Made by a program: the position numbers and the translations under genes. DNA of 20,440 nucleotides, taken from JBOFEH01 sp051650265 (GTDB lineage: Bacteria > Bacillota > Clostridia > Lachnospirales > Cellulosilyticaceae). Of this stretch, positions 7,148-14,202 are shown in pieces; position 1 is the first letter of the stretch; each line of letters begins with the position of its first letter. The stretch covers positions 1 through 20,440 of the forward strand of contig JBOFIR010000114.1 of the NCBI GenBank assembly GCA_051650265.1. Direction: 5' to 3'. Below the pieces are notes generated by a model that worked only from the letters and a program-made list of their open reading frames with translations, did no database searches and was not told where the DNA came from.

Positions 7148-8075
7148 AATGTATGAACGCATCATTATGCCAGTTATGAAATTTATACTTGTGTTGTATT
7201 CAGTACTACAAATTAATATGAACATAGGCTATGCAGCGATCTTGGTTAATCCTTATGTGATTTTTGGAATGGCCCTCGTGTGTATGGTTATTCCTACAGG
7301 ATGGATTCTTCCAGTCTTGATGATAGTAGTCGTGATGCATCTCATGGCTTTTAGTACTGTAATGGGAGGCTTGGCACTTGCTCTTTTTATTGTGCTCTAC
7401 ATATTATTTATTCGGTTTTACCCAAAAGAGAGTATATGGATTGTCATTACGATGTTAGCAATGAAATTAGGTATTGCCTATGTTATCCCTATTGCAGTAC
7501 CTTTAGTTGTAGGAATGAATTACCTCATTCCTATTGTGATTGGGGTTGTTATGTATGAAGTAGGCATACAACTCACTGTATTGATACAGAACAATATGAT
7601 TGTAGGAGAAATTCAGGAGATTTTACTCACACTACTCGGATTTATACAAAATAATGTTATACTCAATCCGAAAACACTTGCTACTGCCGGTATTTTTGCT
7701 ATTGTCTTTATCATTGTATCCATTATTAGAAGACTTAACATTGACTATGCAGGTTATATGGCTATAGCAATAGGAGCTGTGATGAATTTACTTGGCTTTG
7801 GAATTGCTGTACTTTTTCTAGAAATTGAACTTAGTGTATTAATACTGGTAATTATGACTATACTAAGTGCAGTTATAGCTGTTGTTGTTCAATATCTATC
7901 CTGTGTAGTAGATTACAATCGTGCAGAGACTGTGCAGTTTGAGGATGATGATAATGTCTATTACGTGAAAGTTATCCCAAAAATTAAAATCAATGCTAAT
8001 AAGACAAAGATAGAGCAAGTCTATACAGGTACTGTTACCGAAGATCTCGATCAATTAAGTAATGATATTTATTAG
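7092..8075 (+). CDS. Polytopic membrane protein of unknown function
   Basis: From the ATG at 7092 the product has 327 residues. About eight hydrophobic segments lie between residues 26 and 272. A soluble C-terminal tail then includes the acidic patch FEDDDN and YYVKVIPKIKI (about 283-300). No transporter or enzyme signature is evident. Similar multi-spanning proteins with a ...EDDxNxYYVK tail are, as I recall, common hypothetical proteins in Lachnospiraceae; that is memory, not a search result. The start is chosen because GGAGGAG at 7081-7087 lies just upstream, inside the preceding gene. ATG 7149, just past that gene's stop, has a poorer ribosome site and would give 308 residues. It is the last gene of the operon, followed by a terminator. 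Confidence 0.8.
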   Translation: MALNENVLIIREKTIQFCKMYERIIMPVMKFILVLYSVLQINMNIGYAAILVNPYVIFGMALVCMVIPTGWILPVLMIVVVMHLMAFSTVMGGLALALFIVLYILFIRFYPKESIWIVITMLAMKLGIAYVIPIAVPLVVGMNYLIPIVIGVVMYEVGIQLTVLIQNNMIVGEIQEILLTLLGFIQNNVILNPKTLATAGIFAIVFIIVSIIRRLNIDYAGYMAIAIGAVMNLLGFGIAVLFLEIELSVLILVIMTILSAVIAVVVQYLSCVVDYNRAETVQFEDDDNVYYVKVIPKIKINANKTKIEQVYTGTVTEDLDQLSNDIY

Positions 8076-8078
8076 AAG

Positions 8079-8104
8079 AAAGAGACACTTTTAGTGTCTC
8101 TTTT
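8079..8104 (+). terminator. Intrinsic terminator before cdaA
   Basis: AAAGAGACACT at 8079-8089 pairs perfectly with AGTGTCTCTTT at 8093-8103 around a TTT loop; TTTTATTT starts at 8101. It separates the membrane-protein operon from cdaA. Confidence 0.85.
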
Positions 8105-8125
8105 ATTTCACTTGATTATAAAACA

Positions 8126-8134
8126 TGATATAAT
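8126..8134 (+). promoter_or_regulatory. Extended -10 promoter element for cdaA
   Basis: TGATATAAT at 8126-8134 combines a TGn extension with a perfect -10 box. No good -35 hexamer is found 16-18 bases upstream, where the terminator's T run lies. The same TGATATAAT element occurs at 5410-5418. Expected transcription start is near 8141. Confidence 0.5.
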
Positions 8135-8166
8135 AAAAAAAATTGAAGTAAAGGAGTTGCAGATAT

Positions 8167-9033
8167 TTGGATGCTGTAATGGAAGCCTTGAATAAAATAG
8201 ATTTCTTAAGCTTACCAGATATAGGCTTAAGAGATGTAATAGATATCCTAGTAGTAGCTTTTGTAATCTATAAGTTACTTATGTGGATCAAAGACACAAG
8301 AACTTGGGCACTGTTTAAAGGGGTAGTTATTGTTATTATTATTGCCATGGTAGCCTATATTCTCCAGCTACATACTGTATGGTGGATTATATCCAATACG
8401 ATTACAGTAGGAACTATAGCCTTATTAGTTGTTTTCCAACCTGAGTTTAGACGCGCCTTAGAACAAATTGGGCGTGGTAGTTTTATGGGATTCTTGCTCA
8501 GTGGTAATGAGGAAACCAGCAACCAGCAACTCACGGATGAGACAATTGAGGGGATTGTTAAATCTGTGATGCAGATGGCAAAGGTTAAGACAGGAGCACT
8601 CATTGTATTTGAACGGGGGACAAAGCTTGGGGATGTAGAACGCACTGGGATTAAGATTGATTCGGCGGTAAGTAGTCAACTGATTATTAACATCTTTGAA
8701 AAAAATACACCCCTTCATGATGGCGCGATTGTGATTAGCAATAATCGCATAGCTGCGGCTACTTGTTTTCTTCCTTTATCAGATAGTCTTGAGATCAGTA
8801 AGGATCTTGGGACAAGACATCGTGCAGCGATAGGAATTTCTGAGGCTACAGATGCTGTTGTCGTGGTCGTATCAGAAGAAACTGGTGTTGTATCTTATGT
8901 GAAAAATGGACATATCAAACGTGGTTTGGATGCAGAGATGCTTAAACGTGTGTTGTCTATCAATGCAAATAAGAAAAAGAAGAAACAAGAAAAGAAATTG
9001 ATGCTATGGAAAGGAAAACAAAAAGATGAATAA
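8167..9033 (+). CDS. cdaA: Diadenylate cyclase CdaA
   Basis: CdaA makes the second messenger c-di-AMP from two ATP at the membrane; in Firmicutes this nucleotide controls potassium uptake, osmotic balance and wall homeostasis. The 288-residue product has three N-terminal hydrophobic segments (about 26-42, 52-68 and 74-90), then the DAC domain. The DAC signature residues are present: DGA at 185-187 in LHDGAIVI and RHR at 217-219 in GTRHRAAIGISE. The C-terminus is a lysine-rich tail. Translation probably begins at TTG 8167, ten bases after AAAGGAG. The next in-frame ATG, 8179, is 22 bases from that site. The stop overlaps the cdaR start by eight bases, so the two genes are translationally coupled. 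The rare TTG start may limit output, which is inference. Confidence 0.95.
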   Translation: MDAVMEALNKIDFLSLPDIGLRDVIDILVVAFVIYKLLMWIKDTRTWALFKGVVIVIIIAMVAYILQLHTVWWIISNTITVGTIALLVVFQPEFRRALEQIGRGSFMGFLLSGNEETSNQQLTDETIEGIVKSVMQMAKVKTGALIVFERGTKLGDVERTGIKIDSAVSSQLIINIFEKNTPLHDGAIVISNNRIAAATCFLPLSDSLEISKDLGTRHRAAIGISEATDAVVVVVSEETGVVSYVKNGHIKRGLDAEMLKRVLSINANKKKKKQEKKLMLWKGKQKDE

Positions 9034-10429
9034 GTTTTTTACAAACAATCTTCCTTGGAAAATTTTTTCCTTAGCATTAGCATCGATGTTATGGCTTTTT
9101 GTCATCAACACGCAAAATCCCTTACAACCAAGAGAAATTAGAGATATTCAAGTCAATATTAGAGGACTGAGTGAATTAGAGGCTAGAGGATTCGTGATTC
9201 AGAATGAAGAAGAATTACGAAATACTAAAGTGAAAGTATCTGTAAGAGGACCGAGACTTGAGATTGATCGTATTCAGGCAAATAAAAGTTTGATTGATGT
9301 GACACTTGATTTGACACCTTTTATTGATACATTAAGTGATGAGGTGGAGTCTGCAGAACGTATTGCAGCTTTTGATGCAAAAGCAAAGCTAGGTGGCGTT
9401 ACTGTAGAGACAATGAAACCTAAGACAACTTATCTCATCTTTGAGAAAGAGAAGACTGTGACTAAACGGATCGAACCTAATATTATAGGAGCAGGTAACA
9501 ATCAGTATCTTGCACCGATTGTCAAACCATCTACTATAGAGATTTCAGGGCCTAAAAGTAAAATTAATCGTATACATGAGGTTTCTATTGATATTAATGT
9601 AGATCAATTTTCGGCAGATGCATTAAGTTTTAATGAGGAAATTAAAGTATTAGATAAAGAAGGTAACGAGGTGACAGGAATCAAGAAGTCTCCGCAATTT
9701 GCACAAGTTACTTTACCTATAGGTACAAAGAAGCGTGTACCGTTAGAGGCACAGTTCAAAGGAACATTGCCTAGTGGTTATATTCAAACTAACACACTAA
9801 TCAGTCCAAAGGAAATTACTATTGTTGGAAAGCCAGAAGTGGTCAATAACATTCATTCAATTAAACTTGAACCAATTGCCCTTGATAATATGATTCAAAC
9901 TGATGCGATTAAGGTTAACTATATCTTACCGGATGAAGTAGAATGTATTGATGATATTGAGGATAAGATTTTAGTAACAGTTGAGATTCAAAAAGAAAGT
10001 ACGTATGAATACCATTTACCAACTAAGGAGCTAAATATCCAAACAATTGGGTTGTCAAAAAACTATAAGTATGAAGTTTTACAAGATACACTACAGATTG
10101 TTCTAGCAGGAACTGCTGAGAAGTTACTGGTATTTGATCCAAAGACACTTGTACCTGTTATTAACTTATCTGGGTTAGCACCAGGGGAATATTCTATACC
10201 TGTTCAAGTGGCCATACCAGAACCACTCAAAGTGCTCAATAAACCACTTACTTTAAAGTTGCGTATTTATGATCCGTCAGAGGATGTAGTTATCCCTGAA
10301 GAACCAACAGTTACACCACCACCAACAGAAGAGGTTTTACCACCTGTAGAAGAGGGAGCAATAGAAACTACACCTTCTGTAGAGCAAGAAGAAATCGTGC
10401 CAGAAGAAATACCTAATAGTGAGGGCTAG
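9026..10429 (+). CDS. cdaR: YbbR-domain regulator of CdaA
   Basis: CdaR proteins bind CdaA and modulate c-di-AMP synthesis from the outer face of the membrane. The 467-residue product begins with one membrane anchor at about residues 11-27 (KIFSLALASMLWLFVIN). Repeated beta-rich YbbR-like units fill roughly residues 35-410, and I judge there are four. Repeated segments such as VKVSVRGPRLEIDRI, STIEISGPKSKINRI and KEITIVGKPEVVNNI mark the repeat spacing. The last ~50 residues are a proline-, glutamate- and threonine-rich tail that may span the wall. The ATG lies inside the end of cdaA, an eight-base overlap. A perfect terminator begins right after the stop, so cdaA-cdaR is a closed two-gene unit not extending to glmM. 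Confidence 0.93.
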   Translation: MNKFFTNNLPWKIFSLALASMLWLFVINTQNPLQPREIRDIQVNIRGLSELEARGFVIQNEEELRNTKVKVSVRGPRLEIDRIQANKSLIDVTLDLTPFIDTLSDEVESAERIAAFDAKAKLGGVTVETMKPKTTYLIFEKEKTVTKRIEPNIIGAGNNQYLAPIVKPSTIEISGPKSKINRIHEVSIDINVDQFSADALSFNEEIKVLDKEGNEVTGIKKSPQFAQVTLPIGTKKRVPLEAQFKGTLPSGYIQTNTLISPKEITIVGKPEVVNNIHSIKLEPIALDNMIQTDAIKVNYILPDEVECIDDIEDKILVTVEIQKESTYEYHLPTKELNIQTIGLSKNYKYEVLQDTLQIVLAGTAEKLLVFDPKTLVPVINLSGLAPGEYSIPVQVAIPEPLKVLNKPLTLKLRIYDPSEDVVIPEEPTVTPPPTEEVLPPVEEGAIETTPSVEQEEIVPEEIPNSEG

Positions 10430-10469
10430 AAAATGCTAGAAAAAGAGCAATCTTTTTCTAGCATTTTTT
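10430..10469 (+). terminator. Strong intrinsic terminator after cdaR
   Basis: Bases 10430-10446 pair perfectly with 10451-10467 (17 base pairs) around a GCAA tetraloop; TTTTTT covers 10464-10469. The stem begins immediately after the cdaR stop. Confidence 0.93.
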
Positions 10470-10497
10470 ATGTAGATGATGTCAAAAAAAATGCTCT

Positions 10498-10503
10498 TAT
10501 AAT
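10498..10503 (+). promoter_or_regulatory. -10 box of a candidate mgtC promoter
   Basis: A perfect TATAAT at 10498-10503 lies 38 bases before the GGAGG-linked ATG at 10541. No convincing -35 box is present at 16-18 bases, so strength or an activator requirement is unknown. A start near 10510 would leave no room for a ribosome site ahead of the ATG at 10519. Confidence 0.4.
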
Positions 10504-10528
10504 ATAGTGTAGAAAAAGATGTTTATTT

Positions 10529-10549
10529 GGAGGCGCAACAATGGGGTAG
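10529..10549 (+). promoter_or_regulatory. Ribosome site leading into a two-codon reading frame before mgtC
   Basis: GGAGG at 10529-10533 is seven bases from an ATG at 10541, but this frame reads ATG GGG TAG and stops at once. The mgtC frame resumes at ATG 10555, five bases after that stop. One more G in the GGGG run (10543-10546) would fuse this well-placed ATG to mgtC, giving an N-terminus MGVEIMLRILL. Confidence 0.6.
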
Positions 10550-10554
10550 AGATA

Positions 10555-11190
10555 ATGCTTAGAATTTTATTAGGTGGGATATTAGGTGGCATAATAGGAT
10601 TAGAAAGAAAAAAAAGATTTAAATATGCAGGGTTTAAAACACATTTTTTAGTAGGCTTAGGAAGTGCGCTTATTATGGTTGTTTCTCAGTATGGATTTGC
10701 AGATGCAAAAGTAGCTGTAGATCCTTCGCGTATAGCAGCGCAGGTGGTGAGTGGGATTGGTTTTTTAGGAGCAGGAACAATTATTATTAATAAAGGTGGA
10801 GTTAAAGGGCTGACAACTGCTGCGGGATTGTGGGTCACATCTGCAATTGGACTAGCGATTGGATGTGGATTATATGATGTAGCGGTTGTTTCTGTACTAT
10901 TTGTATTGATTGGGTTAGAATTTGGTAATTTCTTGACAAAAGGATTTAAGGGGCAACTTTTAATTCGCATAGTAGGGGATGCGGAATGTATTGAAAGGAT
11001 ATGGGAAGTACTGAGAGAAGAAGGGCTGGATGTATTGGGGTATGAACTTCAAGAAGGAGTAGGTGGACGGCATCTTATAGAAATCAAAATGAAGATTACT
11101 ATAAAAAAGAGGCAGAAACAAACACTTATGAAAAAAATACAAGGATTGAAAGGAATTGAATTTTTAAAGGTTGAATACAATAGTTTGTGA
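10555..11190 (+). CDS. MgtC/SapB-family membrane protein
   Basis: MgtC-like proteins are inner-membrane proteins linked in other bacteria to magnesium limitation and control of membrane energetics; the exact activity is not settled. From ATG 10555 the product has 211 residues. Family signatures are clear: GGIIGLERKKR, AGFKTHFLVGLGSAL, and the segment from DPSRIAAQ through GIGFLGAGTII to GLTTAAGLW and SAIGLAIGCGLY. About four or five hydrophobic segments precede a soluble ~75-residue C-terminal domain of ACT-like pattern (LLIRIVGDAEC onward). The start is uncertain. ATG 10519 gives 223 residues but lacks a ribosome site, and the good GGAGG site serves ATG 10541 in another frame. A missing G is suspected. 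No terminator separates it from glmM. Confidence 0.88.
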   Translation: MLRILLGGILGGIIGLERKKRFKYAGFKTHFLVGLGSALIMVVSQYGFADAKVAVDPSRIAAQVVSGIGFLGAGTIIINKGGVKGLTTAAGLWVTSAIGLAIGCGLYDVAVVSVLFVLIGLEFGNFLTKGFKGQLLIRIVGDAECIERIWEVLREEGLDVLGYELQEGVGGRHLIEIKMKITIKKRQKQTLMKKIQGLKGIEFLKVEYNSL

Positions 11191-11207
11191 TAGAAAAAAT
11201 AATCTCA

Positions 11208-11236
11208 TTGTATTAGGTAAAAAATGGTAATATAAT
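11208..11236 (+). promoter_or_regulatory. Predicted sigma-A promoter for glmM
   Basis: TTGTAT at 11208-11213 and TATAAT at 11231-11236 with a 17-base spacer. The same hexamer pair and spacing recurs before rnz. With no terminator after mgtC, glmM could receive transcripts from both its own promoter and mgtC. Confidence 0.55.
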
Positions 11237-11301
11237 AAAGTTCAGCCAATAAAAGGAAATAGATGCCAAAAAAATCATACTATAGAAGGAATGTGAGACG
11301 A

Positions 11302-12651
11302 ATGGGAAAATTATTTGGGACAGATGGTGTACGTGGTGTTGCTAATAGTGAGTTAACAGGGCAATTAGCTTTTCATCTAGGGCAAGCAGGAGCTTATGTC
11401 CTCACTAAGGAGACGAAGAAACAACCTAAAATTCTAGTAGCAAGAGACACACGTATTTCGGGAACGATGTTGGAGTCTGCACTTGTAGCAGGAATTTGCT
11501 CAGTAGGTGCAAAGGCAATTTGTATTGGAGTAGTACCTACACCTGCAGTAGCATATTTAACACGAGAACTTGGAGCAGATGCCGGAGTTATGATTTCAGC
11601 ATCACATAATCCACTTGAATTTAATGGAATAAAGTTTTTCAACGGGGATGGTTACAAACTACGTGATGAACTTGAGGAAGAGATTGAAAATATTATTGTG
11701 GCAAGAGCGGATAGTATACCTCTTCCTGTAGGTGAACAGGTAGGTACATGGGAAAATCATCATGAAGCTATCGATCTCTATATAGATCATGTGTGTAATA
11801 CAATTCCAGGTGATCTCAAAGGAATCAAGGTACTCCTAGATTGTGCAAATGGTGCAGGTTATGAAGTTGGTCCACTTGCACTTAAAAAATTAGGGGCACA
11901 TGTAGAAGTTATTCATAATAAGCCAAATGGCATTAACATTAACAAAAGATGTGGATCTACACACATGGGTGATCTTCAGGGGCAAGTACTAGGTCGTGGC
12001 ATGGAAGTGGGTATTGCTTTTGATGGGGATGCAGATAGGTGCCTGGCAGTAGATGAAAGAGGAGAAATGATTGATGGTGATCAGATCCTTAGTATTGTAG
12101 GACTTGATATGAAAAATGGTGGCAGGCTTCAGCAAGACACTATGGTAGCTACTGTTATGAGTAATTTGGGACTGACTGTGATGGCTAAGGAACAAGCGGT
12201 TAACCTTATTCACACACGTGTTGGTGATCGCTATGTATTAGAAAAAATGCTTAAGTATGGTTACAATTTAGGTGGTGAGCAGTCAGGTCATGTTATTTTC
12301 TTAGATTTTAATACAACAGGAGATGGTTTGATTACGGCGATTCAGCTCCTCTATGTGATGAAAAAAACTGGTAAGACATTGAGTGAACTGAAACAAACTA
12401 TGCAGGTATTCCCGCAAGTGCTTATTAATGCAACTGTCAAAAATGAAAATAAGCATGCTTATCTTGAAGATCTTGAAATTCAAGATGCCATTGCTGATCT
12501 TGAAATTCAATTTAAAGGTGAGGGACGTGTACTTATTAGGCCTTCAGGAACAGAACCGCTTGTTCGTGTAATGATTGAAGGTAAAGATAAGGCAATTATG
12601 GAAAAAGAAGCACAAAAATTAGCGGACTTTATTCAACAAAAATTGGGATAA
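11302..12651 (+). CDS. glmM: Phosphoglucosamine mutase
   Basis: GlmM converts glucosamine-6-phosphate to glucosamine-1-phosphate, feeding UDP-GlcNAc and peptidoglycan synthesis. From ATG 11302 the product has 449 residues, the usual size, and begins with the canonical MGKLFGTDGVRGVAN. The catalytic phosphoserine is Ser101 in ISASHNP. Magnesium ligands are in DGDADR, sugar recognition in GGEQSGH, and the phosphate-binding loop is RPSGTEPLVRVM near the C-terminus. An upstream in-frame ATG at 11263 has a better-placed ribosome site (AAAAGGA) and would add 13 mostly basic residues, so the start is not settled. In many Firmicutes glmM directly follows cdaA-cdaR and CdaA binds GlmM. Here an MgtC gene and a strong terminator intervene. 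Confidence 0.96.
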   Translation: MGKLFGTDGVRGVANSELTGQLAFHLGQAGAYVLTKETKKQPKILVARDTRISGTMLESALVAGICSVGAKAICIGVVPTPAVAYLTRELGADAGVMISASHNPLEFNGIKFFNGDGYKLRDELEEEIENIIVARADSIPLPVGEQVGTWENHHEAIDLYIDHVCNTIPGDLKGIKVLLDCANGAGYEVGPLALKKLGAHVEVIHNKPNGININKRCGSTHMGDLQGQVLGRGMEVGIAFDGDADRCLAVDERGEMIDGDQILSIVGLDMKNGGRLQQDTMVATVMSNLGLTVMAKEQAVNLIHTRVGDRYVLEKMLKYGYNLGGEQSGHVIFLDFNTTGDGLITAIQLLYVMKKTGKTLSELKQTMQVFPQVLINATVKNENKHAYLEDLEIQDAIADLEIQFKGEGRVLIRPSGTEPLVRVMIEGKDKAIMEKEAQKLADFIQQKLG

Positions 12652-12672
12652 AATTCATATATAGGAAAGTAG

Positions 12673-12716
12673 ACAAGAGATGTGACGAAAAAAATGTGTC
12701 ATATCTCTTGTTTTTT
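12673..12716 (+). terminator. Intrinsic terminator after glmM
   Basis: Arms 12673-12686 and 12698-12711 form a 14-base-pair stem with one G-U pair; TTTTTT runs 12711-12716. The loop is 11 bases, A-rich. Confidence 0.88.
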
Positions 12717-12824
12717 GACTTCTTGTATATTTTTTGTTTATTTTAAATACGGAAAATGATACTATTAATATAGAGATAATAGACAAAAGCTAACAAGAAT
12801 ATTGAAGTGAGACGGTGAAGCGTA

Positions 12825-13886
12825 ATGAGGAAGTTATATATTATAGGGGGATTACTTATAGGTGTATTAGGTATTGCAAGCTTAACCATCTATCAGAATC
12901 AATATAAGAAAGCTTATATGGAGCAAGTATTTGAAGAAGATAATTTTTACTACGAAAAATATGAAAATCAATGTCTCGCTTTTGTTAAAGCACACAATCT
13001 GATTGAACAGCCAGAAGTTGATACAAAATCATTAGGACTTTATATGGAATATATACTCAAAAACCATACAAGAATAGAGTTTGATCAACTCCTCGCTTTC
13101 TTAAAGGAGTATCTATTGCAAGAGGATGGGTTAATCATGGGGAAAGTACATATGAAAGAAGAAGTAGGTGCTGCAAATAATGCACTAGAATCTATGGTTG
13201 TGATGAATACGCTAATGGGTGCTTATGAAAAATGGGGAGATACCACTTATAGAGATATGGCACTAAATATAGAAAGAAGTCTCTATGAACATAATGTAAA
13301 AGAGGGCTATTTGTACTCATTGTATAATACTGTAACAAGAGATACTGACCAAGAGATTCAAATAAAAGATTTAAATTTGCGTGGGATGGTTATTTTTTCG
13401 GAGTATAGAGATTCATGGAAAAACGTTTTTAATCAAAGCAAACAGCTGATTCAAAAAGCTTATATATCTGAGACTTTACCATTTTATTATGGGGCATATG
13501 ATAAAACAAAATCAGGCTATGTAATGAATAAAACAATTAACATGGAAGAAAGCATGCAAATAATCCTTAATTTATCTGAAGTAGGTTTGGTAAAAGCCGA
13601 AACAATCAATTGGCTCAAAGAAAATTTAAAGGCAGGTGCGCTTTATGAGGAGTATGATGTGGCTACAGGAAAGGCCGTTTTCCATACAGAAGACCCTGTT
13701 ATTTATGCAATGATAGCACAAGCGGGGAAGATCCTTGGCGATAATGAATTATATACTTTAGCAATTGAAAAAATGTTGAACTTCCAAGTTAAAGATAAAG
13801 AAAATAATGCATATGGCGCACTACTCAAGGGGCAAGAGCAGAAGGCAGTTCTTTATGATAATATTCAAGCGTTATTGGCGTTCTAA
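12825..13886 (+). CDS. Membrane-anchored protein resembling alpha/alpha-barrel (GH8-like) glycosidases
   Basis: The 353-residue product has a basic start and a hydrophobic segment at about residues 4-22, a signal anchor or signal peptide, so the rest is probably exported. The body is almost all helical. It contains pairs of helices separated by short loops, for example ANNALESMVVMNTLMGAYEKWGD and DPVIYAMIAQAGKILGDNELYTLAIEKM. This spacing is typical of six-hairpin glycosidases such as GH8. I cannot point with confidence to the catalytic acid and base, so a degenerate or non-catalytic member is possible. The ribosome site is weak (GGTGAAG region). Upstream terminator 12673-12716 and downstream terminator 13885-13912 isolate it as a single-gene unit. 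No clear -35/-10 pair was found in 12717-12824. Confidence 0.7.
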   Translation: MRKLYIIGGLLIGVLGIASLTIYQNQYKKAYMEQVFEEDNFYYEKYENQCLAFVKAHNLIEQPEVDTKSLGLYMEYILKNHTRIEFDQLLAFLKEYLLQEDGLIMGKVHMKEEVGAANNALESMVVMNTLMGAYEKWGDTTYRDMALNIERSLYEHNVKEGYLYSLYNTVTRDTDQEIQIKDLNLRGMVIFSEYRDSWKNVFNQSKQLIQKAYISETLPFYYGAYDKTKSGYVMNKTINMEESMQIILNLSEVGLVKAETINWLKENLKAGALYEEYDVATGKAVFHTEDPVIYAMIAQAGKILGDNELYTLAIEKMLNFQVKDKENNAYGALLKGQEQKAVLYDNIQALLAF

Positions 13887-13912
13887 AAAGGTGACCGAAA
13901 GGTCACCTTTTT
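13885..13912 (+). terminator. Intrinsic terminator at the stop codon of the 12825 gene
   Basis: AAAAAGGTGACC at 13885-13896 pairs perfectly with GGTCACCTTTTT at 13901-13912 around a GAAA tetraloop. The stem starts within the TAA stop. The symmetric A and T flanks make it potentially bidirectional. Confidence 0.93.
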
Positions 13913-13967
13913 GATGAGAAAGAGTGGGTAAAAGACAACGAATAGGTGAAAATAAATATAAAAGCAC

Positions 13968-13995
13968 AAAAAAAGAGCGATAGTAAGCTATCGCT
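13968..13995 (-). terminator. Possible minus-strand intrinsic terminator
   Basis: AGCGATAG (13976-13983) and CTATCGCT (13988-13995) form a perfect 8-base stem with a four-base loop. On the minus strand the hairpin is followed by C and then a run of seven T. On the plus strand it is followed by ATAAAAAAA, so it would act only on leftward transcripts. No minus-strand gene is seen upstream of it. Confidence 0.4.
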
Positions 13996-14046
13996 ATAAA
14001 AAAATATTTAGGGTTTTGATATTTATACAATAAATGTTGGGGTTTT

Positions 14047-14085
14047 TGAGATAATGCTTTATGGGGAGGAATCACAATTATCTCA
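14047..14085 (+). repeat. Inverted repeat with purine-rich loop
   Basis: TGAGATAAT at 14047-14055 and ATTATCTCA at 14077-14085 are perfect complements with a 21-base spacer containing GGGGAGGA (14063-14070). No T run follows, so it is not a standard terminator. Its role is unknown. Confidence 0.45.
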
Positions 14086-14137
14086 TTACTAGTGTAACCA
14101 AGAAAAAAAAATATATGCAATCAATCGCAGAGGAGTC

Positions 14138-14166
14138 TTTCTAATAAAACAACAAACCGTTATAAT
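14138..14166 (+). promoter_or_regulatory. Weak predicted promoter for rnhC
   Basis: A perfect TATAAT at 14161-14166 follows a poor -35 match TTTCTA at 14138-14143 at 17-base spacing. Expected start is near 14173, about 30 bases before the rnhC ATG. Confidence 0.4.
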
Positions 14167-14202
14167 AAAAAGAAAACAAATGGATAAATAGGAAGTGAAG
14201 GT

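Larger units (their letters stand above)
13913..14202 (+). other. Long non-coding interval with two inverted repeats
   Basis: No credible protein gene is visible in this AT-rich stretch. It holds an 8-base perfect inverted repeat at 13976-13995 that looks like a terminator for the minus strand. A 9-base inverted repeat at 14047-14085 has a purine-rich loop. A -10 box (TATAAT, 14161-14166) belongs to the rnhC promoter. A small RNA is possible but not demonstrated. Confidence 0.5.

Noticed and set aside
8355..8718. Overlapping minus-strand frames inside cdaA
   Set aside because: They are shadows of the conserved DAC domain, with no start signal or recognisable sequence.
10519..10521. ATG as the mgtC start
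   Set aside because: It has no ribosome site and lies too close to the predicted transcription start; the family-like N-terminus begins about ten codons later. Kept as an alternative, not as the call.
13872..14120. 82-codon minus-strand frame in the long gap
   Set aside because: It spans two hairpins, has AT-driven composition and no ribosome site, and runs into the end of the preceding gene.
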